From assembly GCF_009495745.1 (NCBI RefSeq), contig NZ_WIDQ01000005.1, positions 49,102 to 113,101 on the forward strand: a stretch of 64,000 nucleotides of DNA, written 5' to 3'. The stretch is from Niveispirillum sp. SYP-B3756. GTDB lineage: Bacteria > Pseudomonadota > Alphaproteobacteria > Azospirillales > Azospirillaceae. The notes beneath the pieces are model-generated. The model ran no database searches. It worked only from the letters and a program-made list of their open reading frames with translations, and was not told where the DNA came from. How positions within the stretch are numbered: the first letter of the stretch is position 1; each line of letters starts with the position of its first letter. Of the stretch, positions 47,301 to 54,860 are shown piece after piece. A program made the position numbers and the translations under genes.

Positions 47301-49335
47301 GCTGAATCCGCTGGGCACCGATCAGTGCGGTTCCATCCGATGCCCCTGGCTTGACCTCGCCCAGGCGTCCCTGATCCGTGGTGAACAGCAGCCGGTTGCC
47401 ACGCCCCGCCAGACTGTTGACATTGCCCTGGTCAATGCCGGTGCCCATCGGCCCCACCCAGCGCCGCTGCACATGATCATAGCCGATGATACCGGTGCCT
47501 GTGGCAAAGGCCGTTACATCTTCCACAGTGGCCACATCGCGCAAGGACAGGCGATCCAGTGCCGGGATGGCGGCACCGGTCAGCGGCTTGTCCCTGTCCA
47601 CATCCAGATGACGCAGGCTGCCCGTGCCATCGATGACGGCTATGCCGCCGCCGGCCCAGGCGCGGGCCTGACGGATGGGGCTGGCAACCGCCGGGCTGGT
47701 CCCCGAGGACATGGAGGCCTGATTGCCGCCCAATGCGGACAGATCGACGGCCTGTGCCGTCACCTGCCCCCCGGCCGAGACCAGTCCGAATATCCGCTCG
47801 CCTGACACCAGGGTCCGGGTACGGCCATCGGTCAACCAATCCGGCAGCAATTGCACATTGATATCGGTATAGAGCCTCCGACGGACATCATGCAGCAGGG
47901 CCTGGCGCGGCCCGGTCAACAGGATGCGGTCGCCGGCAGCATAGGCGGCATTGAAAAGCTGGGGATCGCCGGCGGTGCCCCCAGGCTGAAACAGCGTCTG
48001 TGGATTGCCGTCCGGGGGCAAGGCGTAGAGTTCCCCATCATCCGTCAGCGCCATCATCTGCCGGTCAGCGCCAACAAGCTGCACCACCTGCTTGCCCGGC
48101 AGCCCCCAGTTCTGCTTCACTGCCCGCCGGGTCACCTGGGCGACACCCCCGGTATAGGCATAGAAAACACTCCCCTGTTCGCGCCGTGCCGCCAGCACCG
48201 GCCGATCATCCAGACGCGTCCAGTTATGCCGGGCCATGTCATAGACGAAAACGCCCTTGCGCCCCGCCACCAGCAGGGAACGGCCCTGGATATCGGCAAA
48301 GAACAGGCTGGCCATATCCAGATCGGCATAACGGTTGCGTTCATCCATCAGGATCACCGGTTTGGCCGCCGGCCCGTCCAGCGTCTGCACGCGCAGGCAC
48401 CCTTCACCGCCGATCTGGCAGGGATGCTTTTCCAGCACCAGAAGCCGCCCATCCTCCAGCACCAGCAGATCGCTGACCGTGGCCGCCAGGATGGGAGAGC
48501 GCACGGCGCGGGGTTGCCCGCCGTCAGGGTCAAGGAAGGTCAGCCCCTTCTCCCCGCCAATGGCGAAACGGTCCTTCCACCAGACGGCGACATTGATCTG
48601 GCCCGACGGCATTGAGGGTGCGGCGCCACCCAGCGGCAGCCAGTAACGCTGTTTCAGATCATAAAGGCCGCCGCCCTGGGCCTTGGTTCCCATGAACAGC
48701 CATTGGCCATCGGTTGACAGGGAAGCTGTGGTGGCCGCCCCTGCCTCCACCGGGCGGCCATCGCTGCCCATGAAGCGGCTGTCGCCGATCAGCGCCTGCC
48801 AATGGCTGTTCAGGCGGCGCGCCAGGGCGCCTTTTTCGCTCAGCGCCCATAGCGATGCGGGATCAGCGCAGGCTGCCGCCGACACCGCATCGCCACCGCA
48901 GCCGGCGCGCAATTGTACGATGTCACTGCCCAGCGAGGGCAATTGTTCCACCGGGCGTTCGCGTGACCAGAGACCGGTCGCCTTATTCAGATGATGCAGG
49001 GCGCCGCCGGTCTGGCTGACGGTCAGGGTTTCCAGCCCCGGATGCCAGGCGGCGGTGATCAGGGTTTTTGCCGGCAGGTCACGGCGCAGATTGTCCAGAA
49101 TGCGTTCATCCGCGACCGGGGCCACGACAACCGGGTCCAGCCAGCCCAGCCGCCGCACCACAACCATGCCGGCATAGGCCACAAGGCCCAGCACCACCAC
49201 CAGCAGCGCAACCATCATGAAGAAGGGCAGGTCCGCACGGGCCCGCAGCGGCAGGCGGCGGACGGCGGCCGCCACCTCCCGGTCCCGCGCGCGCTGCCAG
49301 GTCTGGATACGGGACAGGAACGGCTGGTCAGTCAT
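41344..49335 (-). CDS. Giant membrane-anchored beta-propeller-like protein (2,663 aa)
   Basis: Very large protein of unknown function. Residues 1-36 are basic (cytoplasmic side), one membrane span lies at about 38-60 (FFMMVALLVVVLGLVAYAGM), and about 2,600 residues should lie in the periplasm. The body is a long series of short beta-blade-like units (hydrophobic strand, Gly/Asp turn, W or F), suggesting several propellers. One stretch near residue 1,880 (GFPFDRVNTVHIRGNDLFLG) resembles the two-component-regulator propeller repeat. Paired cysteines recur (GCGGDAVSAAAC, PCQIGGEGC, ACQSDGTC, NCPGTKPDAC), consistent with periplasmic disulfides. It is the last gene of the MoxR/vWA operon, with a 4-bp overlap to the preceding gene. 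Confidence 0.8.
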   Translation of the reverse strand: MTDQPFLSRIQTWQRARDREVAAAVRRLPLRARADLPFFMMVALLVVVLGLVAYAGMVVVRRLGWLDPVVVAPVADERILDNLRRDLPAKTLITAAWHPGLETLTVSQTGGALHHLNKATGLWSRERPVEQLPSLGSDIVQLRAGCGGDAVSAAACADPASLWALSEKGALARRLNSHWQALIGDSRFMGSDGRPVEAGAATTASLSTDGQWLFMGTKAQGGGLYDLKQRYWLPLGGAAPSMPSGQINVAVWWKDRFAIGGEKGLTFLDPDGGQPRAVRSPILAATVSDLLVLEDGRLLVLEKHPCQIGGEGCLRVQTLDGPAAKPVILMDERNRYADLDMASLFFADIQGRSLLVAGRKGVFVYDMARHNWTRLDDRPVLAARREQGSVFYAYTGGVAQVTRRAVKQNWGLPGKQVVQLVGADRQMMALTDDGELYALPPDGNPQTLFQPGGTAGDPQLFNAAYAAGDRILLTGPRQALLHDVRRRLYTDINVQLLPDWLTDGRTRTLVSGERIFGLVSAGGQVTAQAVDLSALGGNQASMSSGTSPAVASPIRQARAWAGGGIAVIDGTGSLRHLDVDRDKPLTGAAIPALDRLSLRDVATVEDVTAFATGTGIIGYDHVQRRWVGPMGTGIDQGNVNSLAGRGNRLLFTTDQGRLGEVKPGASDGTALIGAQRIQLKAAAPSDVLVYGPRLFLAGRSSVDMYDLSLRTVIYRWSFPGDAPVEIVDQMGWSPLTLSDGRLHLDGGAIAPDGGRVLSATLGSNILTVREKDGARHLRLHSKTSPQKPEADQCLFRNPSAGGRAQHLLDARMIGDGWLMALTDDGLRLYNEMARSWYPVRPLSRAITAIHVVDDHLVLVAGNGAGHVQLVPLDKISRPQSCSTQAVALPEDWREFRSVAIDETAGRLVWIAADGAVIEWAKGQQTQLLAATAGMPATDSLLRVFNLGDRLAFAVPEGLLLYQLADHAWSRVEMRSEAGPLRGLRDLNLEPDGDGQAVTARLPDGRTYLGNWNGADKTATLAELRLPSVAPFGQSADGMLDAMSYGGRWVFLMGDRIKRFDPATGRFAPDILLPQSDASRTLVLRGRRLVVEEDGGKRWWVARATLPDDGASPIPVQNLFDAVVPVAGQPTMLADDGRVVRLLPDGSVQACQSDGTCRLTTKPAMPLDPATVTAAFENGPLVLFQTARGWRLHDVDTRSERQAPGALGALGPVVETRRQGTVLWLRDAAGQVVALDAAGTLVAQATGVAGLGVDGNGNIWLRGANQMFEKGALKDAATFFKLPKTVGIQALTVANGSSAAMLGSDRRLRTQVHGEIWLEPPLASDIDLTKVQELFRITRTDQWWLRAGPMLTRLVAGNCPGTKPDACLRSDLSLALPGNSPILSIDDQLPISLTIRLADGRILETRMGASGLEPLTTTNALPVASASVNDVWPSWRNRIGPRLDGVPAINPILGLQADGSTMQGRTAGGMVPLGITIPPQPQPLPALDAGWLKWERASRHFQLVGMTGLASLTPEQLVRDGRFIFAGPGMAVADTGGMTRLASRYGILSFQGRSLSLTDPQNRFQPQDMPAPVAAAHGRFLFDRGGVPLTGGAMVADDGRHLISQGDATWTEQLRQARVETSLRVAGQPQGADGAAGFGWDRRAGVALADGKVQVQTSLGILPADGLAGADPGWSGRLPSAGRLFGRDGGDLFMADGASWYRRMAGRWQPATAADLLTRELASSPRWRWRATPQGVMVQGPSLVTTGQGLAFNDDLIRAAGWIDSNSLVVVDGAGLTVGTMEAVRTGQAAHKPIDPAIDTIWSMRPKPGVRMLLARGNGGTFGWDAAAQGFVPLADGANPQLNRQLIDHPRLRMAVIAGRVVTELRLDDLSGGSVWQPITLENGFPFDRVNTVHIRGNDLFLGTDAGLEVHTLYQNDLGFDTISRLLDMRAGGSGPLSPVLRMGEPVDSADLLAARSAGRCVQFDGTTYKNCVAADMADITVRARAPWWHWQRDAAGRVTGDYVASGGKAPVLPAMISGGRLPHDRIRDMVICQGRAATLWEDGPVMHHPGVGLELRTGLRLTVPGMSRDARLFCLERPLREAGLDIPGGLYWITDDAVMHDDGSAWQPIAGEAEKAALRQSADQSVPYAGARLRLVQEQRGGLRFQHLGNNDRWADLAWKGKRLALDTVDRMTLVKGQPWAATAAGFVPFQQLSDGSLGLDPDQLVILPSPANDCRVSDLETGADGESWVRCNANTAQVYHGTLNPAATRPAFQPADKDPFADPVLVAATGDNHWQWQLTGHVDGKPGQLAATYRDDPVSLSSGRLSLDMIAQIRAFTPQGLEVLTEGAGWYRSAGKGLNDLQRPANDRIDHRAVRRIAVARGADNDRRLCLEFAERRTLALNAALQAVDGGAGCRDDLGTDGLWQYEQDADGLTMQAVDRRQRIGSRTLKEGRFTDEVATGLPVPRRDKAGAVEYLVPTLAGVIAFDAAAEPAGLYLPAFADLPPTAAPSVLVADREGRVSYLGRSALVGLEDEVPTPLPLPQLLPDDLEAQALEPGPGSTLRLGWKQGDRAGWTLFDPQAPNGALTLAEPVDISGWREYTELRTLHGNANPNLLIGLERNHLALSSGFSAQPVRQDLDFVGSVRGVVRAGRTLMVIGSQDIMEIDMVAALRVTVSPQTPPP

Positions 49336-50612
49336 GGCGTGGCCTCCGCGGCCCCGGCGACCCAGGCCAGACGATGGGTCCGGCCGGTCAGATGATCATG
49401 GTCGCCCGGCGTCAGCAAAGACGGGTCGGGCAAGGGTGGGTCAGACAGGTGCGCGGCCAGTTGCCAGTGCGGCAGGTCCGGTGCCTCCGCCAGCCAGGCG
49501 TCGGCAAAGGCGGCAACCGGGGCCGGCAGTCCTGCCGCACGGCCAAAGGCCAGGGCTGACAGGCTTTCCAACGTGGCATGGGCCAGTTCCTCCTCCCCCG
49601 TCTCCACAGCGGCGAACAGGGCGATCAGCACCGACAGCCGGCCGCAGGCAGGCGGGCCGGCTTCGGGTGCGGACAGTTCCCGACCAAAGCCCCGCAGGCC
49701 CCGTTCCGCCATGGTGCGGATCAGGTCCAGCAGGCCGCAGCGTTCCATGATGGCCGCCGCCACCGGCCGCAGCAGGGAGAGGTCACCCGCCTTGCCGGAT
49801 GCCAGCCGGCCCCGCAGTGCCGTCACCAGAACCTGCACCTCCCCGGCCAGGGTGGCGGGTGCCAGCAGGTCACCCGGAACCGGCGTGGCGGTCAGAGCAG
49901 TCAGGTGATCGGCCATCAGCAGGGTCAGTTGTTCCATGGCCGCGCGAACCGCGCGCGCATCGCCCTGATCCTGCTGAATGCGCAGCAATGTTTCCAGCAG
50001 ATCGGCCAGGATGGTGAGGCGCGCGGCAGTGCTGCCATCCGCACGCAGGCGCATGGCCATGCATAATTGCGTCAACGCCAGCAGACGGGACAGCGGCAGG
50101 CGCGCTTGCGGCTGCTCCAGCACCATCTGTCGGGCCTGTTCTGCCAGCATTTCCAGCTGGTGCGGGCGCAAGCGCGTCCGCACGGTCAGCCTGTGCCACC
50201 GGTCAATCATCCGACGCCCGACCGGATTGGCCAACAGGTAGCGTGCCGCCAAGCCATGGGCGCCCTGCAGCAGCGGTCGCCTGGAAAGGAAGCCCGCCAG
50301 AGCCACCCCCAGCAGCAATAGGATGACCGGCCATACCACCAGCGACTGGGGAAAGCCCCAGGTCCAGAGATAGCCCTTCAACGGCAGATAAAGCCGGTCA
50401 TGCAGCCAATAGGCTGCGTATCCGGGCCCCGTCTCGTCAAACCAATGCCGGCGGGTGCCCACCATCAGCAGAACCAGCGCAGCCGACAGGCCCAGCGTGA
50501 CCAGCCAGCGCCGTGCCAGCCTGCGACCCAAACCCTGTTCCGCCGCCGGCAGCGTGGCCCGGCGGAAGCGGGATGGCGTTGTTCCGGCCAGGGCTGTGAT
50601 CTCTCCCATCAT
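49332..50612 (-). CDS. Unknown membrane protein, two membrane spans and a helical domain
   Basis: 426 residues and not recognised as a known family. Two membrane segments lie near the N-terminus (LVTLGLSAALVLLMVGT at about 37-53 and VVWPVILLLLGVALAGFL at about 90-107). They are followed by about 310 residues that look mostly alpha-helical and Ala/Leu/Arg-rich, without catalytic motifs. The start is taken as ATG 50612, which overlaps the upstream stop (ATGA) and follows a GGGGG stretch. The longer frame upstream is read through the neighbouring gene. Being coupled to the giant propeller gene by another ATGA overlap, it could be its membrane partner. Confidence 0.75.
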   Translation of the reverse strand: MMGEITALAGTTPSRFRRATLPAAEQGLGRRLARRWLVTLGLSAALVLLMVGTRRHWFDETGPGYAAYWLHDRLYLPLKGYLWTWGFPQSLVVWPVILLLLGVALAGFLSRRPLLQGAHGLAARYLLANPVGRRMIDRWHRLTVRTRLRPHQLEMLAEQARQMVLEQPQARLPLSRLLALTQLCMAMRLRADGSTAARLTILADLLETLLRIQQDQGDARAVRAAMEQLTLLMADHLTALTATPVPGDLLAPATLAGEVQVLVTALRGRLASGKAGDLSLLRPVAAAIMERCGLLDLIRTMAERGLRGFGRELSAPEAGPPACGRLSVLIALFAAVETGEEELAHATLESLSALAFGRAAGLPAPVAAFADAWLAEAPDLPHWQLAAHLSDPPLPDPSLLTPGDHDHLTGRTHRLAWVAGAAEATP

Positions 50613-51061
50613 GGCCGCCCCCTGTTCGGATCTTTGAGCAGCTCGCTCACAGCGAACATGATCGCCTCCGCATAATGCGGGAAGATCAGGGCCAGGATGC
50701 CCAGAGTCAGCAGGAGCAGCAGAAAGCCCGTGAGGATCGGGTGGACCTGTACCCACAGGGAAACGATCAGGATGCGCAGGCGGATGGCCGGCCAGCCCCA
50801 GACGATCCGCCGGGCCGTGCGCTGCATGGCCAGCCGTTCCACCAACTGCCGCTGCCGCAGTTCCAGCAGCAGGGCACGGTTGCGCCGCAGCCGGTTTCTC
50901 CAGCCAATCAGATCGGCGCTGGCCGCCTGCTGCATCCGGACGGCGTCCGCCAGCCGGGCCGCCGTCACGCCCGGCACCGGCGCTTTCGCCTCTGCCGCCG
51001 CCAGGGCCTTGTCATGATCGTCCAGGCGCTGCCGGAACGACATCCCGTCGCCCGTGCTCAT
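50609..51061 (-). CDS. Unknown small membrane protein
   Basis: 150 residues, not recognised. A charged, helical N-terminal half (LRRNRALLLELRQRQLVERL) could form a coiled coil. It is followed by a probable re-entrant or first span (AIRLRILIVSLWVQVH) and a strong span (ILTGFLLLLLTLGILALIF at about 108-126). It is coupled by 4-bp overlaps on both sides, so it is probably a structural subunit of the same membrane complex. Confidence 0.75.
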   Translation of the reverse strand: MSTGDGMSFRQRLDDHDKALAAAEAKAPVPGVTAARLADAVRMQQAASADLIGWRNRLRRNRALLLELRQRQLVERLAMQRTARRIVWGWPAIRLRILIVSLWVQVHPILTGFLLLLLTLGILALIFPHYAEAIMFAVSELLKDPNRGRP

Positions 51062-53175
51062 CGCCCTGCCCTCATTTCAAGCAGCCTGTCCTGAAGCCGG
51101 CGGTGGGTTTCCTTCAGCCGGGCCACGCGTTCGGTAACGGAATCCTCCAGCTTGGCCAGGGTGGCGTCGGAGGCCTTGATGGCCTCGTAAACCTGTTCCT
51201 CCAGTTGTTGGCGCACCTGCTTGAAACTGTCGCTTTCGCTGTGCAGTTCGGCCTTGACCTGTTCCAGCGCATGGGCACGCTGGGTCAGTTCGGCCGTCGC
51301 CCGCTCGATATCGTCGATATCCCGGTAAAGCTTGTCGAAACTATCCAATGCGGCGGCGGTGCGGGCGGCGGTTTGCCCCGCCTCCTGCGCCAACTGATCC
51401 AGCAGGTCTCCCAACTGCCCGCCCAGATGCGCCTGTGTTCGCGCGGCGGCATCGGTGAAGAGGCCGATGGCCGCCGTTTCCTCTGCCGCCACGCGTTCGG
51501 CCAGGGTCGCCCGGCCCGCCTTGGTGGCCAGATCGTCGATCAGGCTTTCCAACTCCAGGCGGTGCCGCAGTTCCAGATTGCGGTTCAGCCAGCCAATCCG
51601 CTGGCGCAGGGGCACAAAGGCCGCCCCATCCAGCACCTCCACCACGATGGCGCCCGCCGGGTTGGGGCGGAACAGGTAATAGGGCTCCTGGGGAATGGCC
51701 TGGGCGCCACGGTCGCCATGGAACCAACTGGACAGGGTCTGGCGCAGATAGCTGTCAATATCCGCCTGATCCCAGCTATGCAGCGGCGGAAACAGGGTCT
51801 GCTGTTCCGGCACGAAGACCAGGCTGCCCGGCCGCGCCGCATCATAGAAACGGGCGAAGAAGGGATCGACCCGGAATAGCATCGGCCCGGCCTGCCGCTG
51901 TTCCCGCCAGAAATATTCCGGCAGGAAGGAGGAAGGGGCCGTCTCTTCCGGCTGGATCAGCAGGTAATGGACGCCATCATCCGCACCCGTGGCCTGGAAG
52001 CCATAGCGGATGCGGCCATCATCAATATCCTGCAAGGGAAAACGCCGCAGCGCATCGGCCAGGGCTGGCAAGTCCCGGTCGGCAAAGCGCATCAGAACGG
52101 GTTGCGGCCGGGTGAGCCCGGCGAGATAGGCGGAGAGTTCGGTATAATAGGCGATCTTTTCCTGCACCCGCAGCAGGTCCATTTCTGCACCCACCCCCGG
52201 ATAATCAGCCCGCAATTCCAGCTCATAACCCACCAGCGGTTCAACCGCCCGCACCCGTTCCGCCAGCTTTTCCACCATGGCGTCAGAATTGACGAGGCTG
52301 TGGATGCGCACCAGTTCCGCCGAAGCCGACGACGGGCTGGCCGCCGGCCACAGCGCCGTCTTGTCCCGATAGCGCAGCCGGTTCAGCGGATAGAGATCAA
52401 CCTCCCGCCGGCCATCCTGAACGGTGACGGTGATGGCCAGCGCCGGTTCCCCGCGCGCCACCTCCATCTGGGGAAGAAGGGCCGGCCGGATTTTCTGGAA
52501 AGCGGCCAGGGCCTGCGGATCAGGCGCCGTGCCGGGCGGCAGGAAGATGCCGAACCCATCGGCCTCATAGCCTTCCAGCACGATGGCGGCCGACAGGAAG
52601 CCGCTGCCCAGCAGCCCCTGGAAAGAGGAAACCCGCGCCTCGTCATCGCGCAGATGGAACAGGAAGAATCCATCCTCGGCACCTTCCGCCGTGCGCGCCG
52701 CAGCGATGCGCACGGCGGTGGCATGGGTGTTCAACTGGTCGAACTGGCGCCAGGCTTCCGCCTCATCCCCGGCGGGCAGCAGCAGCAGCACTTCTCCATC
52801 CAGAGGGCTGACCGGTTCGCCGCGCCGATGCATTGCGCTGTCCAACAACAGCGTCGGGGTGAAGAGGAACGGATCCTTGAAGATATCGGCATCCGGATCA
52901 AGATGCGCCACCTCGTCATCATAGGGGCCCATGATGGCGGTCAGACGCTGGCGCATCCGGTCGAACATCTCCTCCCGCCGCTTGCGCTTCTCCGGCGATC
53001 CGATCTGGACCGAGGGATCAGGCACCAGAATGCGCAGATAGCCGCCGCCTTCGAATTGCAGGCGCAGCCGAGCCTCCCGGGCCGTATCGGCGAAGCCCGC
53101 CTCAACCAGTGCGGCCAGAACCTGCAACGCTTCCGTAGCGGTCAGCGAAGGCAGGAGAAAACAGCGTTCAGCCAC
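51058..53175 (-). CDS. Unknown cytoplasmic protein with C-terminal coiled coil
   Basis: About 705 residues, no known family recognised. The N-terminal two thirds are mixed alpha/beta with no Walker or protease motif seen. The last 190 residues (for example DLLDQLAQEAGQTAARTAAA, LAKLEDSVTERVARLKETHR) form long predicted coiled coils. The start is GTG 53175 (or TTG 53178); both follow GGAGG and overlap the upstream stop. It sits between another unknown gene and the small membrane protein, so it may link the ATPases to the membrane part. There is no signal peptide. Confidence 0.72.
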   Translation of the reverse strand: MAERCFLLPSLTATEALQVLAALVEAGFADTAREARLRLQFEGGGYLRILVPDPSVQIGSPEKRKRREEMFDRMRQRLTAIMGPYDDEVAHLDPDADIFKDPFLFTPTLLLDSAMHRRGEPVSPLDGEVLLLLPAGDEAEAWRQFDQLNTHATAVRIAAARTAEGAEDGFFLFHLRDDEARVSSFQGLLGSGFLSAAIVLEGYEADGFGIFLPPGTAPDPQALAAFQKIRPALLPQMEVARGEPALAITVTVQDGRREVDLYPLNRLRYRDKTALWPAASPSSASAELVRIHSLVNSDAMVEKLAERVRAVEPLVGYELELRADYPGVGAEMDLLRVQEKIAYYTELSAYLAGLTRPQPVLMRFADRDLPALADALRRFPLQDIDDGRIRYGFQATGADDGVHYLLIQPEETAPSSFLPEYFWREQRQAGPMLFRVDPFFARFYDAARPGSLVFVPEQQTLFPPLHSWDQADIDSYLRQTLSSWFHGDRGAQAIPQEPYYLFRPNPAGAIVVEVLDGAAFVPLRQRIGWLNRNLELRHRLELESLIDDLATKAGRATLAERVAAEETAAIGLFTDAAARTQAHLGGQLGDLLDQLAQEAGQTAARTAAALDSFDKLYRDIDDIERATAELTQRAHALEQVKAELHSESDSFKQVRQQLEEQVYEAIKASDATLAKLEDSVTERVARLKETHRRLQDRLLEMRAGR

Positions 53176-54853
53176 CAAAGATGGCCTCCTGAAGATGAGT
53201 GAGCCAAAGTCCGATCAGGCCACCGGCCAGCCGGTGCATATCCACCCCGCCGGCGGCAGGGTCGCCATCCGGCACAGGGGCACCCGGTGGGGGCAGGTTG
53301 TCCGCGAGGTGACGCAGGGGCCCCGCCTCAAATGACAGGGCCCAGCCATCCAGGTCAGCCACCCGCTGCGGCACCCAGAGGATGCTTGCCGACTGCCGCC
53401 GGCCGGTCATCAGCCGCAGCGTCTGCCCCGCCATCATGACGGCCGACCGCGCCTCCCCGCTGTCAAGGCCGGCTGCCGGGCGGGGCAGCATCAGCATGAC
53501 ATGCACGAAGCCGTAATCCTTCAGATCCAGCCGTCCGGCTTCATTGTCCCGGCCGGCGCCCGCCGGCATCCGGGCCAGCGCACATGCCGCCCAGCGCGCA
53601 CCCGCGCGCAGGGTTTCCACCGCGTCGTCGCCCTCCCCCACCGGCGGCTCCAGCCCCGGCGGATAGGCCCGGCGCCGATCCAGCAGACCCGGCAGCCAGT
53701 CCAACGCCCAGACGAAGCGCAGCCGTTCTTCCGGTGTCAGATTGGCGCTTTGTGGCAGGGACAGAGCCTGCGGCAGGCTGGCTGCCCCGTGGGCCAGCCC
53801 GCCCATCCGGTCGCCATCCAGCCAGATGAAATCGCTGAGCCGCAGACCGCCCCCCTGCAACAGCGGGGCAAGCCGTGCCACCATGTCAATCCAGGCGACC
53901 TTGGCCAGCCTTGCCGCCGTGTCACGCGCACCCAGCGGCATGGCCCCCACCAGCAGCACGTCACGGCGGTTCTGTTGAAAGGGCGGCCGGTGGCGCACCA
54001 TGAAACCGCTATTCACCAGCCGATCCAACATCATCAGCGGCTCATTGGTATATTCGCTGACCAGCATGTCGTTCAGATCGTCCATGCTGCGGGACATCCG
54101 GATGCCAGTCACACCGCCTTCGCGGGGGCGGACCCCGCCGGACTGCATGTCGGATCGGCGAAGCTGCTGGGCGCGGGTCCGCTGCACCTGCATCGGCCCC
54201 AGCACCGGTTCCAGACGGGTCAGCAGGGCCACCGTCTCTGGATCGGCCTCCGACAGGCCACGCCCGGCCGCACCAGCCCCCAGCCCGCGCGACAGGGCCG
54301 CCGCATCAATCCCGCGATGCTGCCAGAAGAAGGCCGGCGGCCCGCCGATCCCCATTGTCAGGTCGCTCATCGCCGCTTCCAGCGCGCTTTCATAGTCGGC
54401 CAGAAAGCTCTCCCCATCCGGCATCAGCGCGTGCCCGTCGCCGCCGAACAGGCAGCAGCGATCGATGCGCTTTTGCGCCGCCAGCAGCAATGGCAGCACC
54501 ACGCGGTCCAGCATGACAAAGGGAATGGCGGGGGCCACCACCGTGGTGGGTGAACGCCGCCGATCCCGCCCGCCCTGCGGTTCAGCATCCGGCAAGGCCC
54601 CGCGTGCCAGCCTGTCGATCACCCGCGACCAGTCGATCAGCCCGCCCCGGCGGGTGCCGATGGGCGGCGGGCCGCCATCCTGCAACAGAGCGCGCGCCAG
54701 CCGGCCGGCCATGCGCGGCGTGATGCCGGCGTGGCGGTCGTGCAGATAATCCACCAGCACCGGCAGCAGGGCCGCCACCGATGCGGGCAGTTCCGCCGCA
54801 GCCGCTTGCAGGACCGGCTGCCAGACCGGGGGGGCGAGGATCGTTATCTGCAT
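53168..54853 (-). CDS. Unknown cytoplasmic protein of the MoxR/vWA operon
   Basis: 561 residues, not recognised. It has no signal peptide or membrane span. Features seen: a conserved-looking loop PPAFFWQHRGIDAAALSRG, an acidic helix MSRSMDDLNDMLVSEYTNEP that resembles segments of vWA/MoxR-associated proteins only in general character, and a C-terminal GLIGLWLTHLQEAIF helix. The gene lies 7 bp after the second MoxR ATPase gene, which often marks a partner or substrate-adaptor of that ATPase. Function inferred only from the context. Confidence 0.7.
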   Translation of the reverse strand: MQITILAPPVWQPVLQAAAAELPASVAALLPVLVDYLHDRHAGITPRMAGRLARALLQDGGPPPIGTRRGGLIDWSRVIDRLARGALPDAEPQGGRDRRRSPTTVVAPAIPFVMLDRVVLPLLLAAQKRIDRCCLFGGDGHALMPDGESFLADYESALEAAMSDLTMGIGGPPAFFWQHRGIDAAALSRGLGAGAAGRGLSEADPETVALLTRLEPVLGPMQVQRTRAQQLRRSDMQSGGVRPREGGVTGIRMSRSMDDLNDMLVSEYTNEPLMMLDRLVNSGFMVRHRPPFQQNRRDVLLVGAMPLGARDTAARLAKVAWIDMVARLAPLLQGGGLRLSDFIWLDGDRMGGLAHGAASLPQALSLPQSANLTPEERLRFVWALDWLPGLLDRRRAYPPGLEPPVGEGDDAVETLRAGARWAACALARMPAGAGRDNEAGRLDLKDYGFVHVMLMLPRPAAGLDSGEARSAVMMAGQTLRLMTGRRQSASILWVPQRVADLDGWALSFEAGPLRHLADNLPPPGAPVPDGDPAAGGVDMHRLAGGLIGLWLTHLQEAIFGG

Positions 54854-54860
54854 CCCCTGC

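Noticed and set aside
41344..49335. Frameshifted or artificial fusion producing the 2,663-residue protein
   Set aside because: The frame is continuous, with uniform codon style and composition and a coupled start. I saw no internal signal peptide or internal ribosome site suggesting several genes, though only reads or proteomics could prove it.
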